A stretch of 64,000 nucleotides of DNA from Apophysomyces variabilis (GCA_002749535.1 MZZL01000065.1:62001-126000); one strand, 5' to 3'; shown: positions 30,062-42,110, counted from the stretch's first letter. Numbers and translations: made by a program. The notes: a model not told the origin generated them from the letters alone.

Positions 30062-30286
30062 TAGTATTGCAACACATGCAATGCGCCAGCTTTGTAGTGT
30101 TAGAGTTGCATTCTACAGATTTTACGATTTGTTCTGCTTTGTATAATAGATCTGGAAGTTCCCTTTTTCTGCGATACTCAACATCCTGAGTGTTTAATTG
30201 TTGCGGAAAATACATCATATCCGGTTGATTAGCGAATAAGTTTGGAGCCCATTGTCCATTTCTTTTTAAACCTATTGAACGTTTAT
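30062..30286 (-). CDS. Putative isolated exon, unidentified
   Basis: A 225-nt minus-strand frame is bounded by an acceptor (ATGTAG at 30292-30287) and a strong donor (GTAAGT from 30061). It reads LKRNGQWAPNLFANQPDMMYF ... EYRRKRELPDLLYKAEQIV ... HCMCCNTS, with coding-like composition. Neighbouring exons were not found with confidence; possible continuation lies at 29880-30020 on the same strand. Likely part of a decayed or unrecognised gene. Confidence 0.3.
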
Positions 30287-30289
30287 CTA

Positions 30290-32423
30290 CATATTACAAA
30301 AAAGGTCGTTATCACAATAATAATGATACGTTTGATCATTATATGGGACCATATGCAATCGGTACGGAAGATGTTGGGAAGGAACCGCGCTCAATAAAAA
30401 CCTTTTGCAATGAACAAGTGAGTCATTGAATAATCAATAGGCCTTTCATGCGAATAGGACATTCAGCGAAGGTAGCAAAGGCAAAGTCGATTTTGTCCTG
30501 TTTCATCAGAGCCGTGCTAGGCCAGCAGAATAGTAGTCATCACGGACAGTAATGCAATTGCAAACGGAACTCAGTTGCTTAGTTATTATGTGTGAGAAGG
30601 GCGGATTGACATATATCGAGGGCACGATTTGCGGTTAATTATGCAAACTTTACAGCTGAAAGATGATTGGCTGAGGAGGAGAGGATGTCATATGGCAATT
30701 CAGAAATATTGAAAGCGTTCTTTTGCTTGCCTCGGCTTTGCAGAATGTTGTAGAGGTGTTGATTACAATAGACAATGTAGGTTACCTGGATGGGCTATGT
30801 TAGGGGAAATATGTTGAGCAGACTTGGTATTGGGAAGCTCGAGGTCACTACTGAAGGAGAAGCGTCTTCTTGTTTAAGTCTACTGATTTTAGTCTTGGTA
30901 GCAGCAATTTATGCTTGTAACTGGTTCCTAGTGGGCATGTGGAAAGCTTAAGAATATGGATGCGCTTCCGAATTACGCCAAGGAAATACAAGCGATGGGA
31001 AGCAGAAAAACGGGCGACGATATTGCCTAAAGCTCAGAACTTCTGCCGGAGCTTCATCAGGGATAATTCCTGTTTGAAGTACGTGTAACTAATCTCCTAC
31101 CATTCTCCCTTCCTGCTCACCTTTTCTATCACTGATATCTGATGGCCTCGACAGTGCCTTCTCTCGAGATGTCCCTCTCAGGATATCGGGGGTCATTTCT
31201 TTCTTTTTGTCTTACTTTTCGCTTTTTAGTTTATAGTTGCTTAACTCCGTTTGCCTGTCTGTCTTGCTATTTATACTTTATAGCGTTGGTAAGTGGTAAT
31301 TAATTGTTAAATTCGATAGATCCAACTATATGTGTACATCCGTCCAGACTATGCATGGAAATCGAGCACTGTAATCGCACCATGTTCCAAATGAGATGCT
31401 GTTTTTGATAAATAGGGGCAAAAAAGGATACTCGAACATCGAGTGCATTTGTTTTGTTGCTTTTCGTACTGGTGTTCTTTAACTTGCTGATCTTTAGTTC
31501 GCGATATACTCCGAACTGTAGGAAGAACATTTCACCAGCAAGCCTGAGGTGCTATAATTGAGCCTAAACTTCGAAACTGGCGCGTAGGTGAAACGAGGAT
31601 GATGATCATAAAGTTCAATGAGCCGAATTGGTAATCTTCATTAAAAAGTGTCATACTGCGTCGTTGCGGAATCATGATTTCTCACTGGCTTAATGGATAC
31701 GGTCCACTTTCTTGCACGTTTTATCATCACCCAAGTTAACTACAATATCATTTTCTTTGACAATAAATGCCATTATTTTCTGGCAGTGGGTCTTGTAACG
31801 ATTATCAGGCATTTGCACTGCACGTTATACTGAACTAAGAGAATGATTCCGTCTCCCTGGTTTTTTCGAACCACAAATCCACGAAAACAAGAATCCAAAA
31901 TTCAAGTCTTACGCAAATCTAGAGAAAGCAAACTTTTATTGTCAATCGTTGTACAAATGGCAAAGTTGCTCTAATGCTATATCTCACTGTACTTATTTGT
32001 CTCTTTATGTTTGACGAAGTGCTCGTTGTAGGTTTTAGACTTGTTGTATGGCATGCTGAAGCAAGAGCGGTGAACAATTCTTTTCGCTCCTTATTGTCGA
32101 GTAGAAAGTCCTATGTATTACGGCGCTATTTATCTCTCTACGTCATACCGTTCAGCATCGAGAAAAAAGCACACTAAACTAGGGGTAAGACTAACAGGAG
32201 CTATGCTAATCAATACCGATAAAGATGGAGAACCCATTCCTCTCAGTGCTAGAAAGACTGATTACCAAAACGAAACATTAGAAAAAAGCAAACAATTTCA
32301 AACGAACATGGACCTTCAGATCGAGTGAGGTGAGTTCATGTCTTCTGAAACTATGGAAGACCTTGCCTTTGTAGCAATGTACCGAGATAGCAGACCTCAC
32401 CGATAGAATTGGTCGATGCGTAA
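30290..32423. other. Gene-poor region
   Basis: No frame here could be tied to a gene. A plus-strand frame at 31974-32177 and its overlap partner at 32113-32328 lack motifs. No repeats or RNA genes were recognised. Confidence 0.35.
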
Positions 32424-34508
32424 TTAATTGCATAGTATATTACATATAGGACCCATCAGCAAATCCCTCTGCTTTTTAGTACACGAGGAAGTTGATGAAG
32501 AAGATGTGGAGGGTGCGGAAGTCGAGGAAGAAACTGGAGTTAGGGGTGAAGGAGGCAAGGTGGGCTGTGACCCAGGCCTGAGTCCTCGTACTGGGGTTTT
32601 TGCGGTATGCAAGTTGTGGAGGGTCCTTTCCATGATCGCCTTGCCGGACAAAGCAAGCGTGAGAAGCGAAGGAAATCGCGCTCCAAAATCATCATTGCAA
32701 CTGGGGAATAGGAGTTCTTCCGTCCGGCGGATTCTTGTTACCAACCCAAAGGGCACGTCCACAACCATCATTTGTACTTTGTTACCTGAAAAGTTAGAGT
32801 AAGATTAAAATTTCAATAGTTTGATGCGTACGAAGAGTACATTACCCATTATGCAATATCCCACCAGATGGATCTGGTGAACCAATGTGCCATACTTGTC
32901 AACAATCTTCTTCAGCATGTCACGAAGGACATGAGGCATCTTCAGCATGCTATCCTTAAATTCTTTTGTTTGGTCCTCTGTGCGACCAACTTCAACGCAA
33001 CCAAGTTCGAAAGCTCCACTTAAGAATATAGTGTCCATTTTTGGCCCAACTTTCCGACTTAAGGCAGGCTCATTACTGAAAGTCCACGCTCGATGTTTAC
33101 GGCATTAGAGCTGGCACTGGAGCACTTTTCCTTGCTTGCAAAATATAACTGATTGTTAAAGATTCTCGTCAGCTTCTTATATTGGAGTATCTGATAGCTT
33201 TTATCTTGCTGTCCCGGAACATTGTGGCCAGAAAGTTAAACTTGTTAAAGAAGTGGTCACTTTCTAGCGCGTTCTCAGCGAACGCCTCCTCGTTAAGAAA
33301 TTGAGATGCGACGTTTTGCAATGTTAAAGCCACCCATAGCTTTGTCGGCTTTTTGACCGGATCGTATTCGATTCTGCGAGCATAATTGAAAATCTCGATA
33401 GCGGAGGGCTGAAAGCGAAAACAAATATATAAGCCCCAGGTCGTACAGTAATAGGGCTTGAAATGGGTGGGCCTTAACCGGTCGCGTCATAACTGGGCCA
33501 GGTCAAGATATTGACCCATGCCCCGCAGGGCTGGGCCAAGATCTTTAACCCGGAGACCGGCCCACTAAGGCCCGTCCGGGGGCATCCGGTCGGGCCCGGT
33601 CAAATTGTTACGATCGTCGTAACAGATTTCACAAACGATCCCATCAACAATCCCAGCATCTTACCAGGTCATCCAGGTCCGCGAGTATGATATTGACGTC
33701 CTGTGGTAAGGCTGGCAAGAGTTCTTCACCGTAATCATATATCTCTTGTAGCTCTTGCTGCGTAAAGACATCCTCCCAGTGTGGATCATCCAAGTCCAGG
33801 ATTAATGCTTGACTTGGTCTATTATTTACCTGTCATTAACGCTCAATTACAATTTGAAGCTTACTGGCGATAATTGCAGCTGCGTGCAAATTGGTGTATC
33901 TTCAACTCGACAGGCACTGCATTCACTCCCCTTTTCTCTGCCTCTTCCTTTGTAGCCTGCAAGGTATGAAACCTTGAAGGGTCAATACCGTCAAGCATTT
34001 GATTGATGCGTTGCCGGTCTTCCTCCAACAGTTCGCAAGATAAGGACGCGTTGGTCCTTTTTCTCTTCGTGTTACTGCTTGCTGTGAAGGAAGATTCTGA
34101 CTGATAGGCGCTAGAGGTACTTGGTTTCTCCTGGATAGCGTGTTCAATTTCCGTCCAGGACAGAGTAGTTCTGGTCTGTCAGAAAAAAGTTTCATGAATG
34201 CTTTTTAGCGTGCGAAGCTTGACAGCCGGCGCTTACAACGTCAACCCCAACCAAGGCTGCCGACATGGTAATGCGCTTAATCCAACGCGCTTTCAGATTG
34301 CGCAGAGTGTCGTTTACGCCGAAGTCTTCAACGATCTGATCCTTTAGCTCATCAAGGACTGCTTGCAAGGAAACAGAACCATCACGTTTTAGCTCAAGTA
34401 AAGTTGGACAGGTTACTATTACAATTAACCACGATGTTGATACATGATGTTTGGAGGAGTACACTAACATTCTTTATGTTTCGGGTCAAGCTCCTTTACG
34501 GTTGCCAT
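32424..34508 (-). pseudogene. Second copy of the unknown multi-exon family, one frame break
   Basis: Exon structure (minus): 34508-34469, 34415-34237, 34175-33865, 33818-33665, 33408 to about 33172, a frame break near 33171 (in-frame TGA), resuming to 33150, then 33075-32846 and 32785-32424. The joined product would exceed 500 aa. It shares the layout of the 10.9-13.3 kb gene: helical N-terminus, SRKVGPKMDTIFLSG followed by ELGCVEVGR (where the intact copy has GDFSI and VECK), an alpha-helical MPHVLRDMLKKIVDKYG, and a C-terminal VVDVPFGLVTRIRR. The nuclease-type Lys is Gly here (EVG), so catalysis would be lost even if the frame were sound. Intron 33409-33664 holds a MITE. A misjudged intron at the break is possible, so 'intact but divergent' is the alternative. 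Confidence 0.55.
33452..33607. mobile_element. hAT-type MITE, truncated copy inside an intron
   Basis: Begins TAGGGCTTGAAATGGGTGGG and is dense in GGGCC/GGCCC words unlike its AT-rich surroundings. It matches the element at 53398-53644 (opposite orientation) over both ends but lacks an ~85-bp middle part and the last ~15 bp including one terminal repeat. It sits wholly within the 256-nt intron 33409-33664 of the unknown gene, leaving both splice sites outside. Confidence 0.8.
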
Positions 34509-35381
34509 GCTGCAAATCACTTAGTAACAGAGTAGTATGCAGACAATGCAGATGAATTTGATTGAACCCAGCAACAACCATGCTCAAGTAATCACGTGCT
34601 TCGGCGGTTATTGGCAATGGAAGTATGTTACACGTAACCTAGCGAACGCTCTCTTTTCGAATTGCAATCCCGTCTCCAAACGTCGCAGTCTATGGAGTGA
34701 GGAGTTTTTGGTGGCAATTCCTTATTTGGAACGAGTCCACACGAGATTATGACAGTAGTAAGTTATACATAGAGATACAAATTTATTTTTGCCTGTTAAA
34801 AGATGTTGCAGACAAAGGAAAATAGTAAAGAAAAAAGGAAGCGAGCATCGTAATGAAAAAGCTGCTGATGGATCAGTGCGAGTGTAGAGAATAAGAAAAT
34901 TTGTTTCAATTGCAGAAGGAAAGGTACTCTCGTTTCCTGTTTTTTCTTTAACTTTTTTTTCTGCAGGGAGAAATTGGCCTTCGTGCAAAGTAGATCGAAC
35001 AAGAAAAAAAATAGCTATAAAACTTTGAGTTTCTCGAGATACTCAATATTTGTTATAATATGGCCTTTTTTTTTATCTTTGCTGACTTTGCTTCTTCTGG
35101 TTTGGGATTTTTTCTTGGTATGACTGCAGAATCCTAGGATATTTTGCATAGCACGTCGATACTTCTAAGCCTGGTGCTCTTTCTTATTACTAGTTTCTAG
35201 TCATGCATGCCAACCTTCTGCTACCGCTATGCCAGGTTGTACAGCCTTACAGTTCTCCTTTGGATGAAGCAATATTAGTAAAATTTGGACTCAATAGCTT
35301 CAGGATCCTTGTCATGTCAACTTAAAAAGTTGGTTGTCCTCAATTGTTTTTCTTTTTAATTCGCTGCTATATCGTAAAGCT
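34509..35381. other. Spacer between the unknown family gene and DBR1
   Basis: AT-rich, with no coding signal beyond short frames. The left part should be the promoter of the minus-strand unknown gene and the right part the DBR1 3' UTR. Confidence 0.4.
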
Positions 35382-37527
35382 CTAGACTGTCTGTTGTTCT
35401 GTATCTGCCATGCGTTGCCGTTTCTCAGGTGACATGTCATCCGTTTTGTCAGATACGGTCTCCAAAGATCTCACTTTCGGCGATACGTCTGCAACAGGAA
35501 AATGGTTCAATCCTGTTCCCCTCCATTCTTGGTGTGAAGGTACCTTTTGAACTGGCTTATTCACAATATCCTCGATGCCTAATAATCGACAAAATGCGAC
35601 CGTCTGAGGATTGCTGATAGGTTGTGCTATAAAATTTTATACAATGAATTTCTTGCTTTCTTTCTTCTACCAAAAAGAGAAAATGGCTCATCTTCTTACC
35701 ATCAGCAGAATGCTTTTGTCCCGCGTTTTGTTGGGAAGGATCATGAGGAGGAGCAGTGATAACAAAGTTTTGCGGAATCTTCAAGTCAAGGTCACCCATC
35801 TCCTGTTGCGTTTCCAAATAAATCAATTCTTGAGCAACAGAACTGTAAAATGGAATGCAAAAGAAAAAAGTATGAACATAATGATCTTTCTTATTGTTCA
35901 CAGACAGCGCCTTTACCTTTGTAGATCTTCCTCATTTGGCAAGATAGCGGGATTATGTTCCACGCTCAGATAGGGTTGCATGGCGCGGGTGATAGCCAAC
36001 CATTCCAAATCGTAGTAAAAACCTTCATTGTCATCGGATGTGGGTATGTCAATGACCTATAAAGGAAGCATAAATAGCTCGTACCACAAGTGCCCTCAGT
36101 TCCCTTGCTACGGATACCTGCAAGAAATCCCGGCGAGGCAGACATTTATCCAGACTAAGGAATCGCGTAATTTTCGGTGGTATGCTTTCGTACTTCAAAT
36201 CATTTGGCTTGTGCTCATCTACCTTCTCCACGACTTCTTCTTTCGGAGAGACGGGGGTCTTGTCTGAACATTCGGTTTCGGAATCGCTCATATCAATTGC
36301 AATTTCATCCGGATTGATGGTTGGTTCTGCTTCTGGTACGGATACTGAGGGTTGTCGGAGAACACGTTGTACTTCCTCGGAGTAGTGCTGTTTCTCCCAT
36401 TTTTCGTGGTCTACCACCGCAGCATACTTCACGTGTAGATGTGCCGAAAACCACATCGCAGGTTGCAATTTCGTTAGTAATTTCTCGTTCGGTGGGCTAC
36501 CTAGTGTATTAGATTTGACCTAGATCAAAGAATATTTAGCAATGTAACAAATAACAATCATAATAACGACATCTACCTCTTGAAGAAAGAAAGGTTTCTT
36601 TCTTAACAGCATCGGTAGATCACCAAAGCGCTCAATTCCACGTGGCCAGTCATGAGATAAAAATATATCAATTGGCTTTTGGATCTAACAAGAAAATGGT
36701 AATGCACACGGAGCTCTTAAGACTAATTTATGTAACAAGGTCTGGCAGGTAAGCGACATACCTGTAATAGCTTAGTTACGTCGTATTCTCGTACATGGTA
36801 GGCAGTACGCAGCTCAGAATATATGTACGGTGGGCGTTCATAATGTCCTTTTTTTTTATGGTGGAACAGATGGGCACGCAGAACTTATAGTATAGCACAT
36901 TGTCCTTCCTTACCTTTTCCATAGTCGCCTGCCTTAAAGATACCAGAAAGACCACCAATACGAACACCTTTGTAATTGACCACACCAGCATGACCGAGGT
37001 AATAGATGTTTTCACATACCCATCCACCGTGATATCTACATATGAGTATACGCAATCCCTGGTCAAATCCATATTTCTTTTTGATTTTATATGTACTCTT
37101 ACAATTCCCATAGATAATTGCTAGCTTCATGATTGCCACCAATAAAGATGGTAGGATAGGGTGCCTTCACTTTGCCAGCGTAGTATTTCCAAAAAGTCCC
37201 GAGCTGACGGTATTTCTGTGGTACTGCCATACATCTCAGATCTGTAGTGTTTCTCACTGCCTGTTGAAATGGGATTTTTATGAACAGGAAAATAAGCAAT
37301 TATCCTTTCAATCGTTACTATCGTTCTACGTAAATGAAAGATACACACCTGAAAATCGCCACAGATCAAAACTAGATCGATCTTGCAATTCTCGCGCTTT
37401 TCCAATAGTTTGATCGATCCATAAATGTCGTCAAGCTGGCCATGGCAGCAGCCCTCAATAGCAATCTAGTAACAAGCAAGGCTAAGCGTAACTCTGAAGT
37501 AGAGTATGGTCGTGTTCTAACCTTCAT
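35382..37527 (-). CDS. DBR1: RNA lariat debranching enzyme Dbr1, 10 exons
   Basis: Dbr1 hydrolyses the 2'-5' phosphodiester bond of excised intron lariats in the nucleus. Exons (minus): 37527-37522 (ATGAAG only), 37465-37349, 37260-37103, 37035-36914, 36847-36762, 36684-36577, 36519-36118, 36056-35917, 35842-35700, 35626-35382; all GT-AG, 508 aa. Metallophosphoesterase residues: [15 protein letters not shown] (Cys8, His10), GDFQ (Asp39), GGNHE (Asn84/His85), SHDWP (His174) and [10 protein letters not shown] (His226, His228). Cys8 in place of Asp is the hallmark of Dbr1. The C-terminal domain ([18 protein letters not shown]) is the Dbr1-specific extension; an acidic Ser-rich insert (about 235-280) and a low-complexity tail are less conserved. 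The 6-nt first exon is notable. Confidence 0.96.
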
Positions 37528-37722
37528 TGCTTGTAATTGTTTTGGGAACGTTCAATGAAGAGTCTTTGAAAGCAAAGGCCAAAGGAAAGCGAGCCAATCA
37601 TTTCTTGTCAAAACGGACTTGCAAGTCGGCGTTCATTTGACAACGCGAGGGCATGATTAGCGTGAGATACGTCGGCAAATACATAAATAATCACATATAC
37701 GAATATGTTGTATTCTTATTTT

Positions 37723-39483
37723 TCAGATGTATATCAATGTTTGTTCCAAGACCAATTTATCTATATAAGGACATACGATCGATATCACTACAAGTGCTTT
37801 GGTCGGTTCCCGACACATTTGTGGCATGTCTTCTGAATCTTGCTCGTCTTCGCTGTCGTTAGGGGTCCATGGTGTTGCAAGAGCGGTATATTCTCCATCA
37901 TAATTGCCATCAAAATATGCATTCACGCGAGCAGGGTCTAGCCGTCGCACAGGATCGAATATGTACTCACTGCGGTTGCCATACAATATTGCTCTGTCGA
38001 TCGTTTCTTCTATTGCTGTTGATCTCTGATATTGTTTATTTCTGTTTCGAAGACGCTCTTGTTCATTCATCGGAAAGATCTTATACATACACTTAGTATT
38101 AGACTCGATTTCGAGATGCTCAAGCTTTGCACCCAGATAGGCTATTGTGCATTGATGAGCACCATTATGGAAAAAATACCACCCAAGATACGTAAGATTC
38201 GGGCAATGCTGCGATAAATACCAGGACATATCGTCGTGTATCCTATAAGCAGTCATCTTGAATTCTTTCAATTGGCGATGAACTGTAGTATGCTTTGCTT
38301 CAGTGATTGTGATCCTTGCCGCTTTCACGCTTAAACGACGAAGGTTGATAAGTTCATTCAAGATCGTATCCACTTCGTAAATGAAGATATCGGATGACAA
38401 CTCCAGGTTCGTCAAAGATTGACATGCACTGATCCTGTTCAAGGCGTTTCTAAGGTTTGCATTGTGAGCATGGCCGAGCGTAAGTTTTGTGATTGATCGA
38501 TGAAAATGATCGGCCTTTTGCAGAAGCCAAGCCAAGTTATCATTTTCTTCACGCATACGGATGGAGCTTCGAATGCCGGAAGACTCAACAAGAAGATTAG
38601 TGAGGGGAACGTTGGCGACTTCAAGCTTGTCTACTAGCCAGCGATATCCTGAGGCAGGGACTATGACTAGCTCTTTGATTTGCTGACATGCTTCAACTAA
38701 TGCATCTGTTCTGAGATTTTCACTTTCCGATTCGCCATCGAACATCCTGATTTCAAGTGCATCCAGATATGTACATTTTTTAGCAAAATATAGCACCCAC
38801 GCTTCGCCTTGTACATGACTTAGATTTAGTTTGCGCAAGGTATGACAGGGAGCTATCCGTTCAGGCAGCGCGTCCGTAATGCATAAGTCAGCCAATGACA
38901 GTTCACGTAGGTTTTCAAGCCTGTTTAGCATCTTCTCTAGGCAAGCATAGGTGACATCCGGATTCGGATCATCAAATCTCTCATACAGCATATCCAGCTT
39001 TTCTAAGGACCGAATCTGTGAAATGACGTCCATCCACCTTGTGGCCGGCCCGAAACCCACCTGCAGATAAGTAAGCCGATCCTGGAGAAAGATGACAGGT
39101 AGAGACTCTACGGAGGTCACACAATATTTGAAAGATATTCTTTGAAGATTTCTCCATCCCTGCCAAGACTGTAAGAAATCTAAATTCCGTTTCCGTCTCT
39201 CGTAATTTCGCCCACTGGAGTTATCATCGAGGCCCTTATCGAACATATATGCAAGGTTTAAATCGTATATGAGGTGATCGAGATGTTTGTCTGGGGCGAT
39301 TGTTGTCAGCGTGTTAGCCAATCGTTGACATTGCTCATCCGAATGCAATACTATGGATCGATATAGTTCGCAAGTCAACACCGTGTTCCATAAACGACAG
39401 ACAGTGACAAGGATATGCAGTTTGCTTCGTGGCAAACGACTGGTAATATTCAACAAAATTTCAACCGGTAAATCGTTGAACAT
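37723..39483 (-). CDS. F-box/leucine-rich repeat protein, 586 aa, single exon
   Basis: The start at 39483 gives MFNDLPVEILLNITSRLPRS, followed by LHILVTVCRLWNTVLTCELYRSI: a full F-box at residues 3-45 that should bind Skp1 in an SCF ubiquitin ligase. The remainder is an irregular set of leucine-rich helices (for example ENLRELSLADLCI, HTLRKLNLSHV, SLTNLELSSDI, NLRRLSVKAARI, NLTYLGWYFF), the usual substrate-recruiting solenoid. The C-terminal ~60 residues are acidic and may be outside the solenoid. There is no intron, unlike the housekeeping genes nearby, typical of expanded fungal F-box families. The substrate is unknown. It is the intact counterpart of the broken gene at 9.1-10.6 kb, in architecture if not in sequence. 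Confidence 0.88.
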   Translation of the reverse strand: MFNDLPVEILLNITSRLPRSKLHILVTVCRLWNTVLTCELYRSIVLHSDEQCQRLANTLTTIAPDKHLDHLIYDLNLAYMFDKGLDDNSSGRNYERRKRNLDFLQSWQGWRNLQRISFKYCVTSVESLPVIFLQDRLTYLQVGFGPATRWMDVISQIRSLEKLDMLYERFDDPNPDVTYACLEKMLNRLENLRELSLADLCITDALPERIAPCHTLRKLNLSHVQGEAWVLYFAKKCTYLDALEIRMFDGESESENLRTDALVEACQQIKELVIVPASGYRWLVDKLEVANVPLTNLLVESSGIRSSIRMREENDNLAWLLQKADHFHRSITKLTLGHAHNANLRNALNRISACQSLTNLELSSDIFIYEVDTILNELINLRRLSVKAARITITEAKHTTVHRQLKEFKMTAYRIHDDMSWYLSQHCPNLTYLGWYFFHNGAHQCTIAYLGAKLEHLEIESNTKCMYKIFPMNEQERLRNRNKQYQRSTAIEETIDRAILYGNRSEYIFDPVRRLDPARVNAYFDGNYDGEYTALATPWTPNDSEDEQDSEDMPQMCREPTKALVVISIVCPYIDKLVLEQTLIYI

Positions 39484-39739
39484 AGCTGTCAATAGGCACT
39501 CTTGGTTTTATAAAAGTAAGTTGTAATTATCGTACCTCAAAGGAAACAACCAAGTCCCCTCTCTTTCAGTGCTTTTAGTAGCAATGTTTGTTTATATGCA
39601 TGTTTCGTGAACCAATACCGTTGACCACATCAAACCAAGAAGGGATATGACACTAAACGTCCAATAGTGCCATGGAATCTATGTTATTTCAATCGCTATT
39701 GTTTATGTTTGCATAGCATTCCGTTATTTCTTCATAGGA

Positions 39740-40125
39740 AAAAAAAAGGAGAAACCGCAGATTAGGAAAAGGTGTCACTCTTTCACAAACCCCACGGTTA
39801 AAAAAGGAAAGAATAAAAACAATGAAAAAAAACCTTGAAGAATAAAGGAAAAACTAAGATCAAAAAAAAAAAAAAGGAGAAACCGCAGATTAGGAAAAGG
39901 TGTCACTCTTTCACAAACCCCACGGTTAAAAAAGGAAAGAATAAAAACAATGAAAAAAAACCTTGAAGAATAAAGGAAAAACTAAGATCAAAAAAAAAAA
40001 AAAGAGAAACCGCAGATTAGTAAAAGGTGTTACTCTTTCACAAACCCCACGTTTAAAAAAGGAAAGAATAAAAACTATGAAAAAAAACCTTGAAGAATAA
40101 AGGGAAAACTATGCTCAAACATAAA
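39740..40125. repeat. Three tandem copies of a ~127-bp A-rich unit
   Basis: The word GAAACCGCAG starts at 39751, 39879 and 40006 (steps 128 and 127); each unit contains GGTGTYACTCTTTCACAAACC and ends in a long A run. Copies 1 and 2 are nearly identical and copy 3 has several changes. The array lies between the F-box promoter and the 3' end of DHH1 (stop at 40305), so it may be inside the DHH1 3' UTR. Confidence 0.92.
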
Positions 40126-40304
40126 AAAAAGAGGACCTAACTGTGCATGAAAATATACACAAAAAGAAAGTTAGAGAAAAAGAACGTAGATGATCAGGGT
40201 TTTAACACAACACGAGAAATGAAAGGAAAGTAAGGGGTTGTAAGGGTTCATCAAAATGTACACTCATACCAATAGGTTAAAGATCAACTCAAGTGCCATC
40301 AATT

Positions 40305-42110
40305 TCACATTTGTTGCCTGGCCTTCTGTTGTTGTGTGTGCCTCGGTCGGCCTCCTCCACCGTGATTGTGATGATGTCCTCGCCGGCCACCTCCCCCATT
40401 CTGACCTCCACCACGTTGTCTGCCATTCATATGACTCCGATGTTGTTCCTCCTGAGGACGTTGCTCCTGTTGTTGTTGATGCTGACGCGCAGCAGCTGCA
40501 GCTTGTCGGTCTGGCTGCTGGACTTGAGCATCCTCAAGTGCACTCGGAGCCACGTAAAGATTTTTATCAATGACAGGTGGAATAGCTTGAATTTCCGTGC
40601 CTAGTTCTCGCTCAATCTTATACAAGTTGAAACGATCCTCATACGTAATCAAATTAATAGCCAGACCAAGATGACCAAATCGGCCAGAACGGCCAATACG
40701 ATGCAGGTAAGTTTCCGCATTCTTTGGGAAATCAAAGTTGATAACAACGTTCACTGCCTGAATATCAATACCACGTGTCAGCAGATCTACAATGAAAACA
40801 AGGAAAAAAAGGATAAGGAAGGAAAGCGTGAGTCATCATCTTCCTGTTTTTCCAAAATGCTCTTTTACTGTCCATCACTTGCCTGAACAGACTAGATTAC
40901 GACAAACACCGTTCCTGAAATCATGGAACACCCGATTGCGATGGCTCTGCAACATTTTCGCATGCGAATAGAAACACGAGTAGCCCAGCTCTGTAATCTT
41001 TTTCGCCAGCAATTCGACACGATTGGTAGAGTTACAGAAAATGATGGATTGATTGATTTGAAGCTAAGCAATAGCAAAATGAGTCCCTCCTCGGATACTA
41101 GCCGCTTCCTATTCTCTTTACCTTGGAAAACAGAGTATTTAGACAATGCACTTTTTGTTTTTCCTCCACATATGCGTAATATTGCGTCACACCACGCAAG
41201 GTTAATTCATCCATGAGATTGATTTCATATGGTTTGACAAGGAATTTGTCTTTGAAATGCTTGACGACCATTGGGAAAGTTGCGCTGAATAACATGATCT
41301 GTCTGTCCTTGGGAAAGAATTGAATAAGTTGCTCAATAATAGGGGTGAATTCAGGCGACAGAAGTTTATCTGCTTCATCCATAACAAACGTAGTTGCTTC
41401 ACTAAAATCTGCCACGCCCTTAGATGCAAGATCCAGTATACGACCGGGTGTTCCGACAATAATATGAACAGCGTCACTCAAACGCATGATATCATCTTTG
41501 AGAGTTGTACCACCTGTGGTGACCATGACTTGTATACCTAAATGCTTGCCGAGATTCTTGCACACTTGGGAGGTTTGCAATGCGAGTTCACGAGTGGGGA
41601 CAAGCAACAGTGCTTGAACCTTTGACTTTTTGTTGTTGATTTTTTCGAGTGTGGGGATGACAAATGCTGCAGTCTTTCCGGTTCCATTTTTAGCTCTTGC
41701 AAGGATATCGCGTCCAGTCAGTGCAATTGGAATAGCTTCTTCTTGAATGGGTGATGGGCGTTCGAAACCAGCTTCAAATATACCCATTAATAGCTCTCGT
41801 TTCAGGAAATAATCTTCGAATTCATTGCCTTTGGTAGCAGTGACGTCCTGGACCCACGTACACGCGTGTCAGCATTGGTTTACACTGTCTTTCTTTTTTC
41901 CCATGTCGTAATCTAGCTCATCTCACCTCTGTTTGTGGTCGGTTGTCCTTTGGTGGAAGTGTAATGCTTTTCTTCCAGTTGTCGTTTTCATGGCTACATT
42001 CGAAGGAAGGAGATGAGAAACCAGGTTTTGGATTAGCACAAGACGACCAGGTTTAGCTCATCCTACAAGATCCCTTACCTAAGTTGTTGAGTAATAGCTG
42101 GTTGAGACAT
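40305..42110 (-). CDS. DHH1: DEAD-box RNA helicase Dhh1 (DDX6 family), 5 exons
   Basis: Dhh1 is a cytoplasmic RNA helicase of P-bodies that represses translation and promotes decapping; it binds the Edc3 FDF motif. Exons (minus): 42110-42079, 41993-41927, 41847-41122, 41063-40883, 40786-40305; 495 aa (yeast 506). Motifs: Q-motif region [14 protein letters not shown], motif I AKNGTGKT (Lys91), [17 protein letters not shown] (190-193), [19 protein letters not shown]. The N-terminal [19 protein letters not shown] is diagnostic for the DDX6 branch. The C-terminal tail is Gln- then Gly/Arg/His-rich (low complexity, likely phase-separating). The last intron (40787-40882) uses a GC donor: exon ends TCAG, intron starts GCAAGT, acceptor TAG; only this join keeps [10 protein letters not shown]. 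Confidence 0.96.
40787..40882 (-). other. GC-AG intron in DHH1
   Basis: The minus-strand sequence CAG|GCAAGT starts the intron and TTGTAG ends it. No GT donor nearby preserves the frame across the conserved DEAD-box segment, so this is a U2-type GC-AG intron with an otherwise perfect donor consensus. Confidence 0.88.

Noticed and set aside
33598..33640. TSD for the intronic MITE
   Set aside because: The distal end lacks its terminal repeat, so no reliable 8-bp duplication can be paired; a short palindrome (GTTACGATCGTCGTAAC) there is likely unrelated.
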